The notes: generated by a model from the sequence alone, not told the origin. DNA of 64,000 nucleotides from Promethearchaeia archaeon (GCA_029856125.1 JAHQWJ010000138.1:1-64000); one strand, 5' to 3'. Shown: positions 1 to 9,865, counted from the first letter of the stretch. Program-made: numbers and translations.

Positions 1-1166
1 AAAACAAAATATATCCTCATTCATTTTTAGGAGCTGGTTGTTATTATCACTATATACCTTCTTTAGTTGATTTTGTGATAAGTCGATCGGAGTTTTATAC
101 TTCATACACACCATACCAAGCAGAAGCTAGTCAAGGCTATTTACAAGCAATTTACGAATATCAGAGCATAATTTCTCGACTAACTGAAATGGAAGTTGCT
201 AACGCGAGTATGTACGATGGATCAACATCCCTTGCAGAGGCAGCTATCATGGCTTCCATTATAACGGGGAAAAATCAAGTAATTTTATTAGAAGGCGTCC
301 ATCCCGAGTATATTGACGTAGTGAAAACCTACTGTTGGGGACAAAACATCCAACTTAAAATTACTTCTGAAGATAAATTGAATGATGTGCTAAACGAAGA
401 TATTGCCGCCGTTATGTTTCAAAGCCCCAATTTTTTTGGAGACATTACCGATGGTTTAGTGATATCAAATAAGGTGAAGGAAAAATATCCCAACTGTTTG
501 TTGATCCAGTGTATGACTGACCCTACATGTTTAGGTCTCTTGAAACCCCCTGGAAAAACTAACATAGACATATTTGTGGCAGAAGGTCAGTCCTTTGGAA
601 TAGATCCTTCATTTGGGGGCCCAGGCTTAGGAATTTTCACAGCAAAAAAGAAATTTCTGAGGAAAATACCGGGAAGATTAGTAGGAAAAACTAAAGAGAT
701 AAATGGTGACCGGGAAGGTTTCTTGTTAACATTACAAGCTCGAGAACAACACATTAGGAGGGAAAAAGCAAGTTCGAACATATGTACAAATCAAGCATTA
801 TGCTCACTATCTGCGCTTATTTATCTTGTCTCATTAGGAAAAACGGGGTTGCGCGAAATTGCTACCCAAAATTTTCAAAAAGCTCATTATGTTAAGAACG
901 CAATAGCTTTAATCCCGGGATACGAAATTTTGAACAAAAAACCAACGTATAACGAATTTATTGTAAGGTGTCCCAACATTAATGGTTTAATTCGAGAATG
1001 CAAAAAAATGAACTTACTTCCTCCTCTTCAAGTATCAACCTATTACCCTGAAATGTCAGATGTTGTTCTGGTTTGTGTAACTGAGCTAAATTCGAGTAGT
1101 TCTATTGAGAAATTCATTAAAGCTGCTAAACTAGCCATAAACAACGAAGAGGAGCGTGCTGACTAA
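1..1166 (+). CDS. gcvPA: Glycine dehydrogenase (decarboxylating) subunit 1, 5'-truncated by window edge
   Basis: This is the N-terminal half of the P-protein of the glycine cleavage system. Together with GcvPB it decarboxylates glycine using PLP and passes aminomethyl to the H protein. The first ATG inside the window (75) is not the real start. The frame is open back to base 3 and encodes [19 protein letters not shown] before it, which is the family's conserved segment, so the gene begins outside the window. The next block ([15 protein letters not shown], then [10 protein letters not shown]) is also typical of GcvPA. The stop TAA overlaps the ATG of gcvPB by one base, so the two are translationally coupled. 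GcvT, GcvH and the lipoamide dehydrogenase are not in the window. Confidence 0.95.
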   Translation, partial: NKIYPHSFLGAGCYYHYIPSLVDFVISRSEFYTSYTPYQAEASQGYLQAIYEYQSIISRLTEMEVANASMYDGSTSLAEAAIMASIITGKNQVILLEGVHPEYIDVVKTYCWGQNIQLKITSEDKLNDVLNEDIAAVMFQSPNFFGDITDGLVISNKVKEKYPNCLLIQCMTDPTCLGLLKPPGKTNIDIFVAEGQSFGIDPSFGGPGLGIFTAKKKFLRKIPGRLVGKTKEINGDREGFLLTLQAREQHIRREKASSNICTNQALCSLSALIYLVSLGKTGLREIATQNFQKAHYVKNAIALIPGYEILNKKPTYNEFIVRCPNINGLIRECKKMNLLPPLQVSTYYPEMSDVVLVCVTELNSSSSIEKFIKAAKLAINNEEERAD

Positions 1167-2602
1167 TGGATGCTAATGAGCATTTAATATTTAATAAGGG
1201 GAATGAGCTTGTTCAACAAAATTTCATCCCAAAACTAGATATTAAATCTGAGAATATAGAAAAAATATTACCCAAAAATCTTATTAGAGATGAACTACGG
1301 ATTCCTGACGTCTCTGAAGTTGAAATCGTACGCCATTATATAAAATTAAGTAAAATTAATTATGGTGTGGATTCTGGAATTTATCCCCTAGGTTCATGCA
1401 CTATGAAATATAATCCAAAAATCAATGAAATCGTAGCAAGAATGACTAGCTTCTCAAAAGTACACCCCCTTCAAGGTGAGAATGAAGGCGCTTTAGAAAT
1501 ATTGTATGAAATTTCACAAATGTTAGGTGAAATTACTGGAATGGATGGTTTTACTTTACAACCAGCGGCTGGAGCACATGGAGAATTAGTAGGGTTATTA
1601 ATTATAAAAAAATATTTTGAAACTAGAGGAATTGTAAAAAATAAAATAATTATTCCAGATTCAGCCCACGGTACTAATCCTGCGTCTGCAAAAATGGCTG
1701 GATTTTCGATAATTGAATTACAATCAAATGAACAGGGTGAAGTTCCTCTAGATCACCTCGAATATGCGATGAAGCAAGGAGATGTAGCGGGAATTATGCT
1801 TACGAATCCAAATACCCTTGGAGTTTTTGATAGGCAAATTAAAGACATAACAAGGATCGTCCATGAACATGGAGGGTTGTGTTATTACGATGGAGCAAAT
1901 ATGAATCCTATGTTAGGGATTTGTCGCCCCAAAGACATGGGATTTGACATTGTTCATTTGAACTTACATAAAACTTTTTCTACGCCTCATGGTGGTGGTG
2001 GGCCTGGTTCTGGACCAGTGGGAGTTATTAACGAATTAATTCCCTATCTTCCTATACCTTGTATTGTATCAACAGATAAAGGATTAGTCTGTAATCATGA
2101 AAACCACGAATCAATAGGGAGAATTAAAGCTTTTTGGGGTAATTTTAGCATAGTTTTAAGGGCTTATGTTTATATCATTTCTCTAGGTGGTGATGGATTA
2201 AAACGAGTTGGACAAATTGCGGTATTAAATGCTAATTATCTGAAAACTCTGCTTAAGAAAAAATATAATCTTCCATACGACAGAATTTGTCAGCACGAAT
2301 TTGTCCTATCTGATAAGTACTTACCAAATGAGATTACTACTGAAGACATAGCAAAACGGATTCTGGATTATGGTTTTTATGCTCCAACAATTTATTTTCC
2401 ACTAGTTGTTAATGGAGCTCTAATGGTTGAACCAACAGAAACAGAATCAAAAGACTCTTTAGACAAATTTGTTGAAGTTATGAACCAAATTCACGACGAA
2501 GCGCTAAATAAACCAGAAAAACTAAAAAATGCGCCATCTAATACACCTATTGGACGCCTTGACGCAGTAAATGCTGCCAGAAAGCCGATATTGCACGATT
2601 AA
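1166..2602 (+). CDS. gcvPB: Glycine dehydrogenase (decarboxylating) subunit 2
   Basis: This is the C-terminal, PLP-binding half of the split glycine decarboxylase, 478 aa, a normal length for archaeal and bacterial GcvPB. The PLP lysine is expected at K269 in HLNLHKTFSTPHGGGGPG. Other family blocks are YPLGSCTMKYNP (N-terminal) and DSAHGTNPASA (middle). The start ATG overlaps the gcvPA stop (TAATG), so both subunits are made from one message in a 1:1 complex. In an anaerobe with a methanopterin C1 pathway, this enzyme links glycine to the methylene-carrier pool. About 70 bp of AT-rich sequence separates it from the convergent mtnP-like gene. Confidence 0.96.
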   Translation: MDANEHLIFNKGNELVQQNFIPKLDIKSENIEKILPKNLIRDELRIPDVSEVEIVRHYIKLSKINYGVDSGIYPLGSCTMKYNPKINEIVARMTSFSKVHPLQGENEGALEILYEISQMLGEITGMDGFTLQPAAGAHGELVGLLIIKKYFETRGIVKNKIIIPDSAHGTNPASAKMAGFSIIELQSNEQGEVPLDHLEYAMKQGDVAGIMLTNPNTLGVFDRQIKDITRIVHEHGGLCYYDGANMNPMLGICRPKDMGFDIVHLNLHKTFSTPHGGGGPGSGPVGVINELIPYLPIPCIVSTDKGLVCNHENHESIGRIKAFWGNFSIVLRAYVYIISLGGDGLKRVGQIAVLNANYLKTLLKKKYNLPYDRICQHEFVLSDKYLPNEITTEDIAKRILDYGFYAPTIYFPLVVNGALMVEPTETESKDSLDKFVEVMNQIHDEALNKPEKLKNAPSNTPIGRLDAVNAARKPILHD

Positions 2603-2675
2603 TTACAATTAAAAATCTATATCGAAAGTAGTAATAATAATTATAAAAAAATATAAACTAAATGAAGTTGCTTTT

Positions 2676-3539
2676 TTAAATTATTGAACCTGAAAGAGAA
2701 TGTTTGCATGTGCACTCGTTTTCAAAATCAATTTTGGGTATTGTTAGTTCTAACATTTTCATTAAGTTTACTGAGTTTTTCTCCATAGTATTTAAAATTT
2801 CTTCTATACTCACAGCAAGTTTCTTTACGGGCCCTCCACATGTCTCACAATATTCTTTAATTTCCACGACTCCACAGTTCTGGCATTCACCTGCCCATAC
2901 ATCTAAGTCTGTTACCATGGCAATACAACAGTAAAAAATCTCTTTTTCAGCTGCGAGGACTACTTCAGGGTAGGTTGTCATTCCTATGATATCTCCTCCC
3001 CATTGTCTAAACATTTTAGATTCGGCTCTTGTCGAAAATCGAGGACCTTCAATACAAACATATGTACCACCATTTAAAATATCTAATCCTTCAATATTTT
3101 TTCCAGTTTCGTAAAATAGATTATTAAGATAGCTACAATATGGATCAGCTTGGTTAATATGACACACTTGCCCACCTTCATAAAAAGTATCTAACCTCTT
3201 TTTGGTTCTATCTATATATTGATCTACCATGATAAATCTACCTTTATCATGCTCCTTTTTTAAAGATCCAACAGCTGATGGGGAGATAATACCCTTAACT
3301 CCCAATTCTTTCAATGCCCATATATTAGCTCTAGAATTTACATTGTGTGGTGGTAATGTATGACCTTTACCATGGCGCGAAATAAATGCAACTTTTTTAT
3401 CTTTAAACTCTCCAACTTGAACAAAATCAGAAGTGTGGCCATAAGGTGTATATATTTTCAGCTCTTCAACATTTTCGAGTTTTATATCCGATCCTGTTCC
3501 GCCAATTATTCCAATTTCAGCTTTACCTTCAAATTTCAT
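2676..3539 (-). CDS. mtnP: S-methyl-5'-thioadenosine phosphorylase family protein with zinc-ribbon-like insertion
   Basis: This purine nucleoside phosphorylase family enzyme (287 aa) is most like MTA phosphorylase. It should cleave 5'-methylthioadenosine to adenine and methylthioribose-1-phosphate in polyamine/methionine salvage. Family blocks seen are IIGGTGSD (phosphate loop), ISRHGKGHTLPPHNVN, YVCIEGPRFSTRAES and GMTTYPEVVLAAE. After the VTDLDVWAGE segment there are two CxxC pairs (C219/C222 and C231/C234), which would make a small zinc ribbon or two disulfides. Substrate choice (MTA, inosine or guanosine) cannot be fixed from sequence alone. The gene is single and convergent with gcvPB. 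The ATG at 3539 is directly before the conserved N-terminal strand. Confidence 0.9.
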   Translation of the reverse strand: MKFEGKAEIGIIGGTGSDIKLENVEELKIYTPYGHTSDFVQVGEFKDKKVAFISRHGKGHTLPPHNVNSRANIWALKELGVKGIISPSAVGSLKKEHDKGRFIMVDQYIDRTKKRLDTFYEGGQVCHINQADPYCSYLNNLFYETGKNIEGLDILNGGTYVCIEGPRFSTRAESKMFRQWGGDIIGMTTYPEVVLAAEKEIFYCCIAMVTDLDVWAGECQNCGVVEIKEYCETCGGPVKKLAVSIEEILNTMEKNSVNLMKMLELTIPKIDFENECTCKHSLSGSII

Positions 3540-3660
3540 AATTTATATCCTATTTTTTTATGTTTGAATTTAACTAAATAAAAAACTTGATATTTTTGGA
3601 TTGTTTTAACTATGTAAAAAGTTTTTTGATATTTATTAAAAATTACTAGAGTTTTTTCAC

Positions 3661-4965
3661 ATGGTAAAAATTACATTTTTAGGGTGTTGTAGAGAAGTTG
3701 GACGCTCAGCAATATTAATCGAATCAAAAAATGGAGCGCAATGCATTCTAGATTACGGGATTCGATTTAAAGGGGAAGAACGGTTACCACTTAACGGAGA
3801 AATCCATAATCTTAAAGCAGTTGCTCTTTCTCATTGTCACGTTGACCATTCTGGAGGAGTACCATTTTTATTTAAAGATAGAGATGTCCCGTTTTTCACC
3901 AATCCATTAACACTAAGAGTTTCAGAAATCTTACTTGAAGATATGATTAAAATTTCCAATTATCCCTACCCTTTCGGATACAGGGAGCTTAAAAAAACTA
4001 GAAAAAACGCTTTATTTTTAAAAAATGGAGTACGCCAAAAAATAGATCATGAATTTTATCTTACTTTTTTCAGCGCAGGACATATCCCTGGAAGTGTTTC
4101 TATATTAGTTGAAGTCGATAAGAAGAAAATACTTTATACCGGCGACATCAACAACCAAGAAACAAACCTAATTTCTCCAGCTAACGCTCAGGATATACCC
4201 GAGATAGATGCTCTAATTACAGAATCCACATATTCTGATAGAGAACATCCCTTAAGAGAAGAACTCGAAAAAAAATTTATAGAAGACACAGTAAACATCA
4301 TTGATAACGGTGGAAGTGTTTTAGTTCCTGCTTTTGGAGTTGCTCGATCACAAGAAATTTTACTTGTTTTAGAAAAGTACAATTACAAAAATGACATTTA
4401 CATCGACGGATTAGCAAGGAAAATTTTAACAGAGTATTCTGAATTTCCTGAATCTTTCCGGGATTTTACTCGCTATAAGTCAGCCGCGAAAAAAGCTCAA
4501 TTTGTTTCTAGAGAAAAGAGAAAGAAAATAGGAGGAAAGTCGCAAGCTTTGATTATATCACCGTCGGGTATGTTAAAAGGTGGAGCTGCTATAGATTATA
4601 TCCCAACTTTTTTAGATGATCCAAAATCTGCTGTTTTTTTAGTTGGGTATCAAGTAGAGGGGACACCTGGTAGAAAATTAGTTGATGAAAAAATCTTTGA
4701 GTTTAAAGAGAAAGGCAAAAGAAACTACCCATCCCGAGATATGTTTATCAAAGCAAAGTGTAAAATAGAATACTTTGACTTCTCAAGTCACGCAGATAAA
4801 GTCCATATAAACGATTATATTAATAAACTTAAATTCCGCAATAATTCTAAATTTGTGTTTTGCGTACACGGAGATGAGAAATCAACAACTTCCTTTGCTC
4901 ACAATTTATCAAAAAAAAATTATAATTCTGTAGCACCAGAGATAGGAGAAAGCTATATCTTATAA
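3661..4965 (+). CDS. Beta-CASP metallo-beta-lactamase ribonuclease (archaeal CPSF2-like)
   Basis: This zinc-dependent RNase of the CPSF73/beta-CASP family is 434 aa. The metallo-beta-lactamase motif 2 reads HCHVDH (58-63). Further metal ligands lie in AGHIPGS and YTGDINN. The beta-CASP region shows the ESTYSDREHP block, VPAFGVARSQEIL, motif B FDFSSHADK and motif C CVHGDEKS. There is no N-terminal KH pair, so it matches the shorter aCPSF2 type rather than aCPSF1/FttA. The family cuts RNA endonucleolytically and may trim 5'->3'; the likely role is mRNA processing or decay. It is convergent with the DHH nuclease gene, with only 24 bp between them. Confidence 0.93.
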   Translation: MVKITFLGCCREVGRSAILIESKNGAQCILDYGIRFKGEERLPLNGEIHNLKAVALSHCHVDHSGGVPFLFKDRDVPFFTNPLTLRVSEILLEDMIKISNYPYPFGYRELKKTRKNALFLKNGVRQKIDHEFYLTFFSAGHIPGSVSILVEVDKKKILYTGDINNQETNLISPANAQDIPEIDALITESTYSDREHPLREELEKKFIEDTVNIIDNGGSVLVPAFGVARSQEILLVLEKYNYKNDIYIDGLARKILTEYSEFPESFRDFTRYKSAAKKAQFVSREKRKKIGGKSQALIISPSGMLKGGAAIDYIPTFLDDPKSAVFLVGYQVEGTPGRKLVDEKIFEFKEKGKRNYPSRDMFIKAKCKIEYFDFSSHADKVHINDYINKLKFRNNSKFVFCVHGDEKSTTSFAHNLSKKNYNSVAPEIGESYIL

Positions 4966-4989
4966 AAAGTAATATTTTAAATCAAATTT

Positions 4990-6507
4990 CTAATTCTCTC
5001 GCAATTGTTTTTCAATCACGCTATCACAATTTTCTAAAAAAACATCTATTTTATTTATTGGTACTTTCGTACCTGCTGCTGGGGGATGCCCACCTCCAAG
5101 CGCTTCTAAATTCGAAAGTTCTAAAGCTTCTCTAATTGCTTCTGAAAGATTTACACCCTTTTCCACAATATCTTTGTGAGCTCTCCCCGATATTTTGAAC
5201 ACTTCCTCGTCCTTTCTTTTTGCGCACCCAAAAATTGGTTTATTTATGTCAATAATACCACTTTTACTAAATATTAACATGGAAGCAATCGTACCCACAA
5301 TGTTTTCAAAGATAACATTTTCGCCAAAAAAATATTGGATATTGTTTTTGTATTGGATTTTATTCTCATCCTTTAACCACGATAACGCTTGACCTAAAGA
5401 TTTCTTATAATTTAATAAATGATCTTTTGCTTTGTTATAAGCAATTTTTCTATCTCCCATTGCTATAGCAATTCCTAAAGATGCGTTATCACTCCTTCCA
5501 CATGAATTCAAAAGATACGCAAAATCATTTAAATCATGCAATTGCGATCCCACAATTTCATTCTTTAATACATACTTACTTACGATAAGCTTCTCTATAA
5601 TTTCAGAAGGCTCTATATCTAACTTAAGAGACATATACTCTATAATAGCAGAAGAAACTTTTTGTTTTTCTTCTTGATTAAGGTCGTTCAGTGTTTTTAT
5701 ATCTCCTTGCGAAGTTTCCATTAAAATTCCTAATGATTTTAAGAATTTTAGCATTTTACTTGTATTATCACTTAATCCTGGAAGAGTTATTTCACTTGAA
5801 TATGAGATTGCTTCATTTAAAGGCTTAATCGATGAAAAATTTAAATCGTTGCTTACTTCAAGTAAATCTGCTTTGGTGGCATGTTCTAAAATTACAGCAT
5901 TTAATCCAATAAAAGAATTATTAGGGCCTCGACATTGAACATCTCCCGTTGCTCCTACAAGTGCAATAGGAGATAAATCGAAATTTTTCTGATTTAAAGA
6001 TTTTACAAAAAAATAACACATCCCCGCCCCTGAAATTTCACCGCTACCATCAAATTCGTAAAAATAAGGGTTGATGTGCCAAGGTCTTGAATTAGAGTAA
6101 ATTTCTTTAATTTTACTATCGTTTTTATCTGAGACATTTTGAGGCAAATGGTGATCCAATATAATAAAAGGAACATTATTATCGAGATTATTCAGCTTTT
6201 CAGTGAGCTCTAAATACTGACCGCTTCCAAAATCAGCAAAGATTAAGAATTTCTTACTATCTTTAGAATTTTCTGCAATTTTTATTATCTCTTCTCTTTC
6301 CAATTGTTTTAAAACGGTTATCTGAAATGGAATTTTATCTCTATATAAAGCTTTTCCGAGAATCGCTCCAGCAGATAATCCATCAGCATCAAGATGGGTA
6401 TAGATATGTACGGTTGATTCTAATTTTTGTAGATGGTCTATAAACCAATTTTTAGTCTTTTTAAGATCGGAATTTAATAACTCAAGGTTTTTTGTTTTTT
6501 TATTCAT
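4990..6507 (-). CDS. DHH/DHHA1 phosphoesterase, archaeal RecJ-like nuclease
   Basis: This 505-aa protein of the RecJ/GAN group acts as a single-strand exonuclease or phosphodiesterase with Mn2+. The N-terminal DHH domain shows HLDADGLSAG, FADFGSG, ILDHHLP and GATGDVQCRG, which supply the metal-binding Asp and His residues. The C-terminal DHHA1 domain ends in the GRAHKD and LGGGHPPAAGTKV motif used for nucleic-acid binding. Archaeal relatives bind the GINS complex at the replication fork (GAN) or act in RNA turnover, and sequence alone does not separate these. The start ATG at 6507 faces a 90-bp AT-rich divergent spacer shared with mch. Confidence 0.88.
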   Translation of the reverse strand: MNKKTKNLELLNSDLKKTKNWFIDHLQKLESTVHIYTHLDADGLSAGAILGKALYRDKIPFQITVLKQLEREEIIKIAENSKDSKKFLIFADFGSGQYLELTEKLNNLDNNVPFIILDHHLPQNVSDKNDSKIKEIYSNSRPWHINPYFYEFDGSGEISGAGMCYFFVKSLNQKNFDLSPIALVGATGDVQCRGPNNSFIGLNAVILEHATKADLLEVSNDLNFSSIKPLNEAISYSSEITLPGLSDNTSKMLKFLKSLGILMETSQGDIKTLNDLNQEEKQKVSSAIIEYMSLKLDIEPSEIIEKLIVSKYVLKNEIVGSQLHDLNDFAYLLNSCGRSDNASLGIAIAMGDRKIAYNKAKDHLLNYKKSLGQALSWLKDENKIQYKNNIQYFFGENVIFENIVGTIASMLIFSKSGIIDINKPIFGCAKRKDEEVFKISGRAHKDIVEKGVNLSEAIREALELSNLEALGGGHPPAAGTKVPINKIDVFLENCDSVIEKQLREN

Positions 6508-6591
6508 TTTTTATAAAATTTTAAAATAAACTTAATTTAATATATTAAAATAAGATTTTAATAATAAATACTCAATTAAAAAAAATATTAA

Positions 6592-7599
6592 GTGAAAAAT
6601 ATGACACACCACATTAAAATAAACGAGTTAGCTTTAAGAATTGTTAACAAAATAATAGGAAATAAAGACTACTATAAAACAGAAATAATTCAATATGATA
6701 ATGGAGCAACCGTCTTAGATATGACAAATGCATCTTGGAACGGAGGAAAATTAGTTGGAGAAATTTGTATGGGTGGGTTAGGAACGGTCGATTTTGCATC
6801 TTATAAATTAAACGAACATTTTATACCGTGTGTTAATGTTCATACCTCACAACCACTGATATCTTGTATGGCGTCACAATTAGCTGGATGGAATGTAAAA
6901 TTAAAAAAAGAAGTTGAAAAGGACGGACAAATTAAAAAAAAAAAAGTATTTGAATCTTTGGGATCAGGACCAGCCCGAGCAAAAAGTAAAGTTGAGAAAT
7001 TATTTGATGAAATTAACTATGATGATGAATCTGATTGTGCCATTATCGTTTTTGAAACTCCAAAACTACCAACTGAAGAAGTAATGGCTTTGGTAGCCGA
7101 AAAATGCAGAGTTGGACCCGATAAAACGTATGCACTTTGTGCTCCTACAGCGTGTTTAACCGGCTCTATACAAGTAGCTGCGAGAATAGTCGAAACTGGA
7201 ATGCATAAATTACACGAAATCAAATTTCCTCTTGATGTCATTAAGGATGGTTTTGGAACGACAACGATTGCCCCGATTGCGAAAGACGACCTTGGAGCCA
7301 TGGGGCGAACTAATGATTCCATCATAGCTGCGGGTATGACATATTATACTATAGAAGTTGAAAAAGACGAACAAGATGATTTATTCGAATTACTGAAAAA
7401 AGCTCCTGCTAATACCTCAAAAAGTTATGGAAGACCATTTTTAGAGACATTTAAAGCAGCTGATTACGATTTCTATGCAATTGATCCTGGTTTATTTGCT
7501 CCGGCAACTTATACTGTAACAAATATAAAAACCGGAAAGAGCGCTACTGTTGGTGAAATTAACCATAAATTATTAAAGGAGTCCTATAATTTAAACTAG
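6592..7599 (+). CDS. mch: Methenyltetrahydromethanopterin cyclohydrolase
   Basis: Mch interconverts 5,10-methenyl- and 5-formyl-tetrahydromethanopterin in the archaeal C1 (Wood-Ljungdahl methyl) branch. The family blocks GEICMGGLGTVDF, CAPTACLTGSIQVAAR and FGTTTIAPIAKDDLGAMGRTND (as separate pieces) are all present, and the 335-aa length is about normal (roughly 315-320 in methanogens). The start is ambiguous: GTG at 6592, or ATG at 6601, three codons later, which I consider at least as likely. No strong Shine-Dalgarno is visible. No other genes of the pathway flank it, so it is a single gene. Its presence indicates that methanopterin, not only folate, carries C1 units in this organism. Confidence 0.95.
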   Translation: MKNMTHHIKINELALRIVNKIIGNKDYYKTEIIQYDNGATVLDMTNASWNGGKLVGEICMGGLGTVDFASYKLNEHFIPCVNVHTSQPLISCMASQLAGWNVKLKKEVEKDGQIKKKKVFESLGSGPARAKSKVEKLFDEINYDDESDCAIIVFETPKLPTEEVMALVAEKCRVGPDKTYALCAPTACLTGSIQVAARIVETGMHKLHEIKFPLDVIKDGFGTTTIAPIAKDDLGAMGRTNDSIIAAGMTYYTIEVEKDEQDDLFELLKKAPANTSKSYGRPFLETFKAADYDFYAIDPGLFAPATYTVTNIKTGKSATVGEINHKLLKESYNLN

Positions 7600-7660
7600 A
7601 AGTTGTTTTGTAAATTTATCTTCTAATTTCTTTTAATTTTATTTGTAATCAAACTAAAAT

Positions 7661-8842
7661 TTAAAAATTAGTTAACTCGTGTTGATATTTTAATATCTCT
7701 GCATCAGAAATATCTTTGTCAAATTCTATTTCTTGAGGGACCCCCAAGTATGCACACGCAATTTTAGCAGCAGCAGCGATTTCCGCTTTTTTTAATGTTA
7801 ATGAATATTCATCTACTGATTGTACTGGATCTTCATAATTTGTTCGACGAAGAGTACCTCTAGTTTGAAAATTTTCCTCGTAATTCGATACGTCATGGTT
7901 TTTCTTTTCTCTTAGCTGAAATGACCTCTCAGATTTCATTTTATACAATAAAGACCCCATTTTATCAGCAACATTAAAAGGTAGGTCATTATGCACTATC
8001 AATCTTATCATGTTGTTGATGTCAAAATAATTTAGAGTATCATATTTAACTCTTAAATAACTTTTTAGGTTATCTGGGTTTGCTTGACATTCGATTTCAG
8101 TCCAATCATGAATTGCTAGTCTTCTTCTAAAAAAAATCAATTCCCAATCTATACCGAGTTCTTTTAAAAATTCAAGTAGTTTATTGCTGTTTGGTTTTCT
8201 TGATTCTATTATTATAAATAACTGCAAACCGTAATATTTATGTTCTTGTTGGAGAAAATATCCTCGTTGTTGCATAGACGCGAGAATTTTGATTTTGATA
8301 GAATAAATATCGTCAGATACATCTCTCTTCTCACACTTTAAGTAAATCACGTTTCCCTCTTCACTCACATATTCACTATCTAAAAAGCCTAAGATACTTT
8401 CATCATTTTCTTTGATAAAATTTTTCAAACCGGTTAAAGTTGGTTTAACATCGTATTTTATTAAATCTTTTTCTCTGATTGAAACATAATCATTTTTACT
8501 TCCCCCTACTGCCAATTTGATGGAACGTAGCTTTAACTCTTTCTCTTCTCCAAAAACAATTTTAAACGCATCTATTAGTGGAAATACTTCTTCTTCCAAT
8601 ATGTTAAGAGTAGCCATCGAACTTTCAAATGGTTGGGGATTCTCCGAAATTTTGTTTAGTACTGGTGCTTCAGATGCATCTACTTCAATATCATAGTCTT
8701 TTGCTAAATTCTTCCGAACGATACAGATTGCTCTCCTTTTTTCGTTATACATAGAAAGAGTAGTTGAATTGTCAATAACCGCCCGAAATTGTTCAGTGGA
8801 TTTCTCTTCAGATCCTTTAGACTTAAGTTTTCTTTTTCCCAT
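7661..8842 (-). CDS. Hypothetical protein, 393 aa
   Basis: I do not recognise this protein. It is soluble and highly charged, with a basic N-terminus (MGKRKLKSKGSEEK). It has a predicted mixed alpha/beta core from about residue 40 to 310, a low-complexity polar linker around 315-350 (REKKNHDVSNYEENFQTR) and an Ala-rich helix near the C-terminus (KKAEIAAAAKIACAYLG). There is no signal peptide, membrane segment or metal-binding Cys/His cluster. Codon use resembles that of the neighbours and the frame is long and uninterrupted, so it is very likely real. It is transcribed alone, convergent with mch, and preceded by a 288-bp spacer. Confidence 0.8.
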   Translation of the reverse strand: MGKRKLKSKGSEEKSTEQFRAVIDNSTTLSMYNEKRRAICIVRKNLAKDYDIEVDASEAPVLNKISENPQPFESSMATLNILEEEVFPLIDAFKIVFGEEKELKLRSIKLAVGGSKNDYVSIREKDLIKYDVKPTLTGLKNFIKENDESILGFLDSEYVSEEGNVIYLKCEKRDVSDDIYSIKIKILASMQQRGYFLQQEHKYYGLQLFIIIESRKPNSNKLLEFLKELGIDWELIFFRRRLAIHDWTEIECQANPDNLKSYLRVKYDTLNYFDINNMIRLIVHNDLPFNVADKMGSLLYKMKSERSFQLREKKNHDVSNYEENFQTRGTLRRTNYEDPVQSVDEYSLTLKKAEIAAAAKIACAYLGVPQEIEFDKDISDAEILKYQHELTNF

Positions 8843-9130
8843 AAGCGCAACCGACGAATAACGAATGATTTATTCTTTCTCTGTTTAAGTAAAAAAATAG
8901 CGTTCTTATAATTTTATGTATATGGAATTATAATAGTCTTTAATTTGGTCTTTTAGCTCTATTAATTACTTAATTTCTCTCTATTAAAAATAATAAAGAC
9001 TCTTAATTTACTATTATATTAATTGCTTCTTAAAACTGAGAACGACATAGTTCTACTCAAAATATAGATAGGAAAAATTAGCTCATATAGGAAAGGACCG
9101 TTAAACAATGGTATTAAATTATTTTATGTA

Positions 9131-9325
9131 TTAATCTAATTCCTCTTCTAAATAATAGTTTTCATCTTTTTTAATATACACAACTGTTGAGCCAAAATTA
9201 TTACGAACCGTATATTTAGTATCGTCAACTTCTAATAATTCTATCGAATATGGTATTCTTCTATTTTTTAGAATATCTTCAACAATCCTTTTTTCTTCTA
9301 AAGCATCCATATCTATAATTATCAA
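9131..9325 (-). CDS. Small acidic hypothetical protein, 64 aa
   Basis: This short ORF encodes an acidic protein with an Ile/Glu-rich N-terminal helix and an alternating beta pattern (YTVRNNFGSTVVYIKK) towards the C-terminus, ending in EEEL. No family is recognised. It lies 57 bp downstream of the PPOX-family gene on the same strand and could be cotranscribed with it. The coding evidence is its compact alternating hydrophobic/charged pattern and lack of low complexity. Its size means it could also be a chance ORF. Confidence 0.5.
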   Translation of the reverse strand: MIIIDMDALEEKRIVEDILKNRRIPYSIELLEVDDTKYTVRNNFGSTVVYIKKDENYYLEEELD

Positions 9326-9382
9326 ACAATCAAAAAAAATTTTTTGATTTTTGATAGAATTAGTACTTTTATTTTACTATTA

Positions 9383-9865
9383 CTATTCCGAAGCCTTTCC
9401 TGTAATTAAGTGAATCTCTAATTTTAGTAAGCAAGTGTTTTTATAAGATTCTTCACTTTTAAAGAATCTTTTCTTTAATTTACTTGGATTATCTTCTAAA
9501 TGTGTTAACATTATATCAAATGCATGCTTTTTTTCATCCAAGATTTCTACAAAAGTCATATCTCCCCAAAAAACAATGGAGCGGTATTTATGAGAGCAAG
9601 CACTCTTAACATAGCCTAAATCCTCTAAGATTGTGCCACAAACTTTTTGATTTTCCTTTAAAAACTCTAGTTTTAATCCATTTTGAGCGCTATGAAAGTA
9701 CAAGCAATTATTTATCTCGTCAAAACCATAACTAAGCGTTACGATATATGGTTCGTCGTTTCTACACATAGAAATTGTTGAAAACTTTCCGTTTTTCAAA
9801 ATTTCCAAGTAGATTCTTTTATCTAAAATTTCCCTCTCCTTTTTTTCCATATGATATTTTTGCAT
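9383..9865 (-). CDS. Pyridoxamine 5'-phosphate oxidase-like FMN-binding split-barrel protein
   Basis: This 160-aa protein has the PPOX/FMN split-barrel pattern. It opens with GKFSTISMCRNDEPYIVTLSY (given here as the family's 'lats..dg.Pyv.p.' block), followed by LYFHSAQNGLKLEFLKEN and the strand RSIVFWGDMTFVEI. Relatives bind FMN, F420 or haem and include flavin reductases and nitroimidazole-resistance (NimA-like) proteins, so the substrate is unknown. The sequence CSHKYRSI contains a His near the position that binds cofactor in NimA-like proteins; this is inference. No transmembrane or export signal is present. It may head a two-gene unit with the 64-aa ORF downstream. Confidence 0.85.
   Translation of the reverse strand: MQKYHMEKKEREILDKRIYLEILKNGKFSTISMCRNDEPYIVTLSYGFDEINNCLYFHSAQNGLKLEFLKENQKVCGTILEDLGYVKSACSHKYRSIVFWGDMTFVEILDEKKHAFDIMLTHLEDNPSKLKKRFFKSEESYKNTCLLKLEIHLITGKASE

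Noticed and set aside
75-1166. Complete gcvPA gene starting at 75
   Set aside because: The reading frame is open to the window edge and codes for conserved GcvPA residues before 75. The gene is truncated by the edge.
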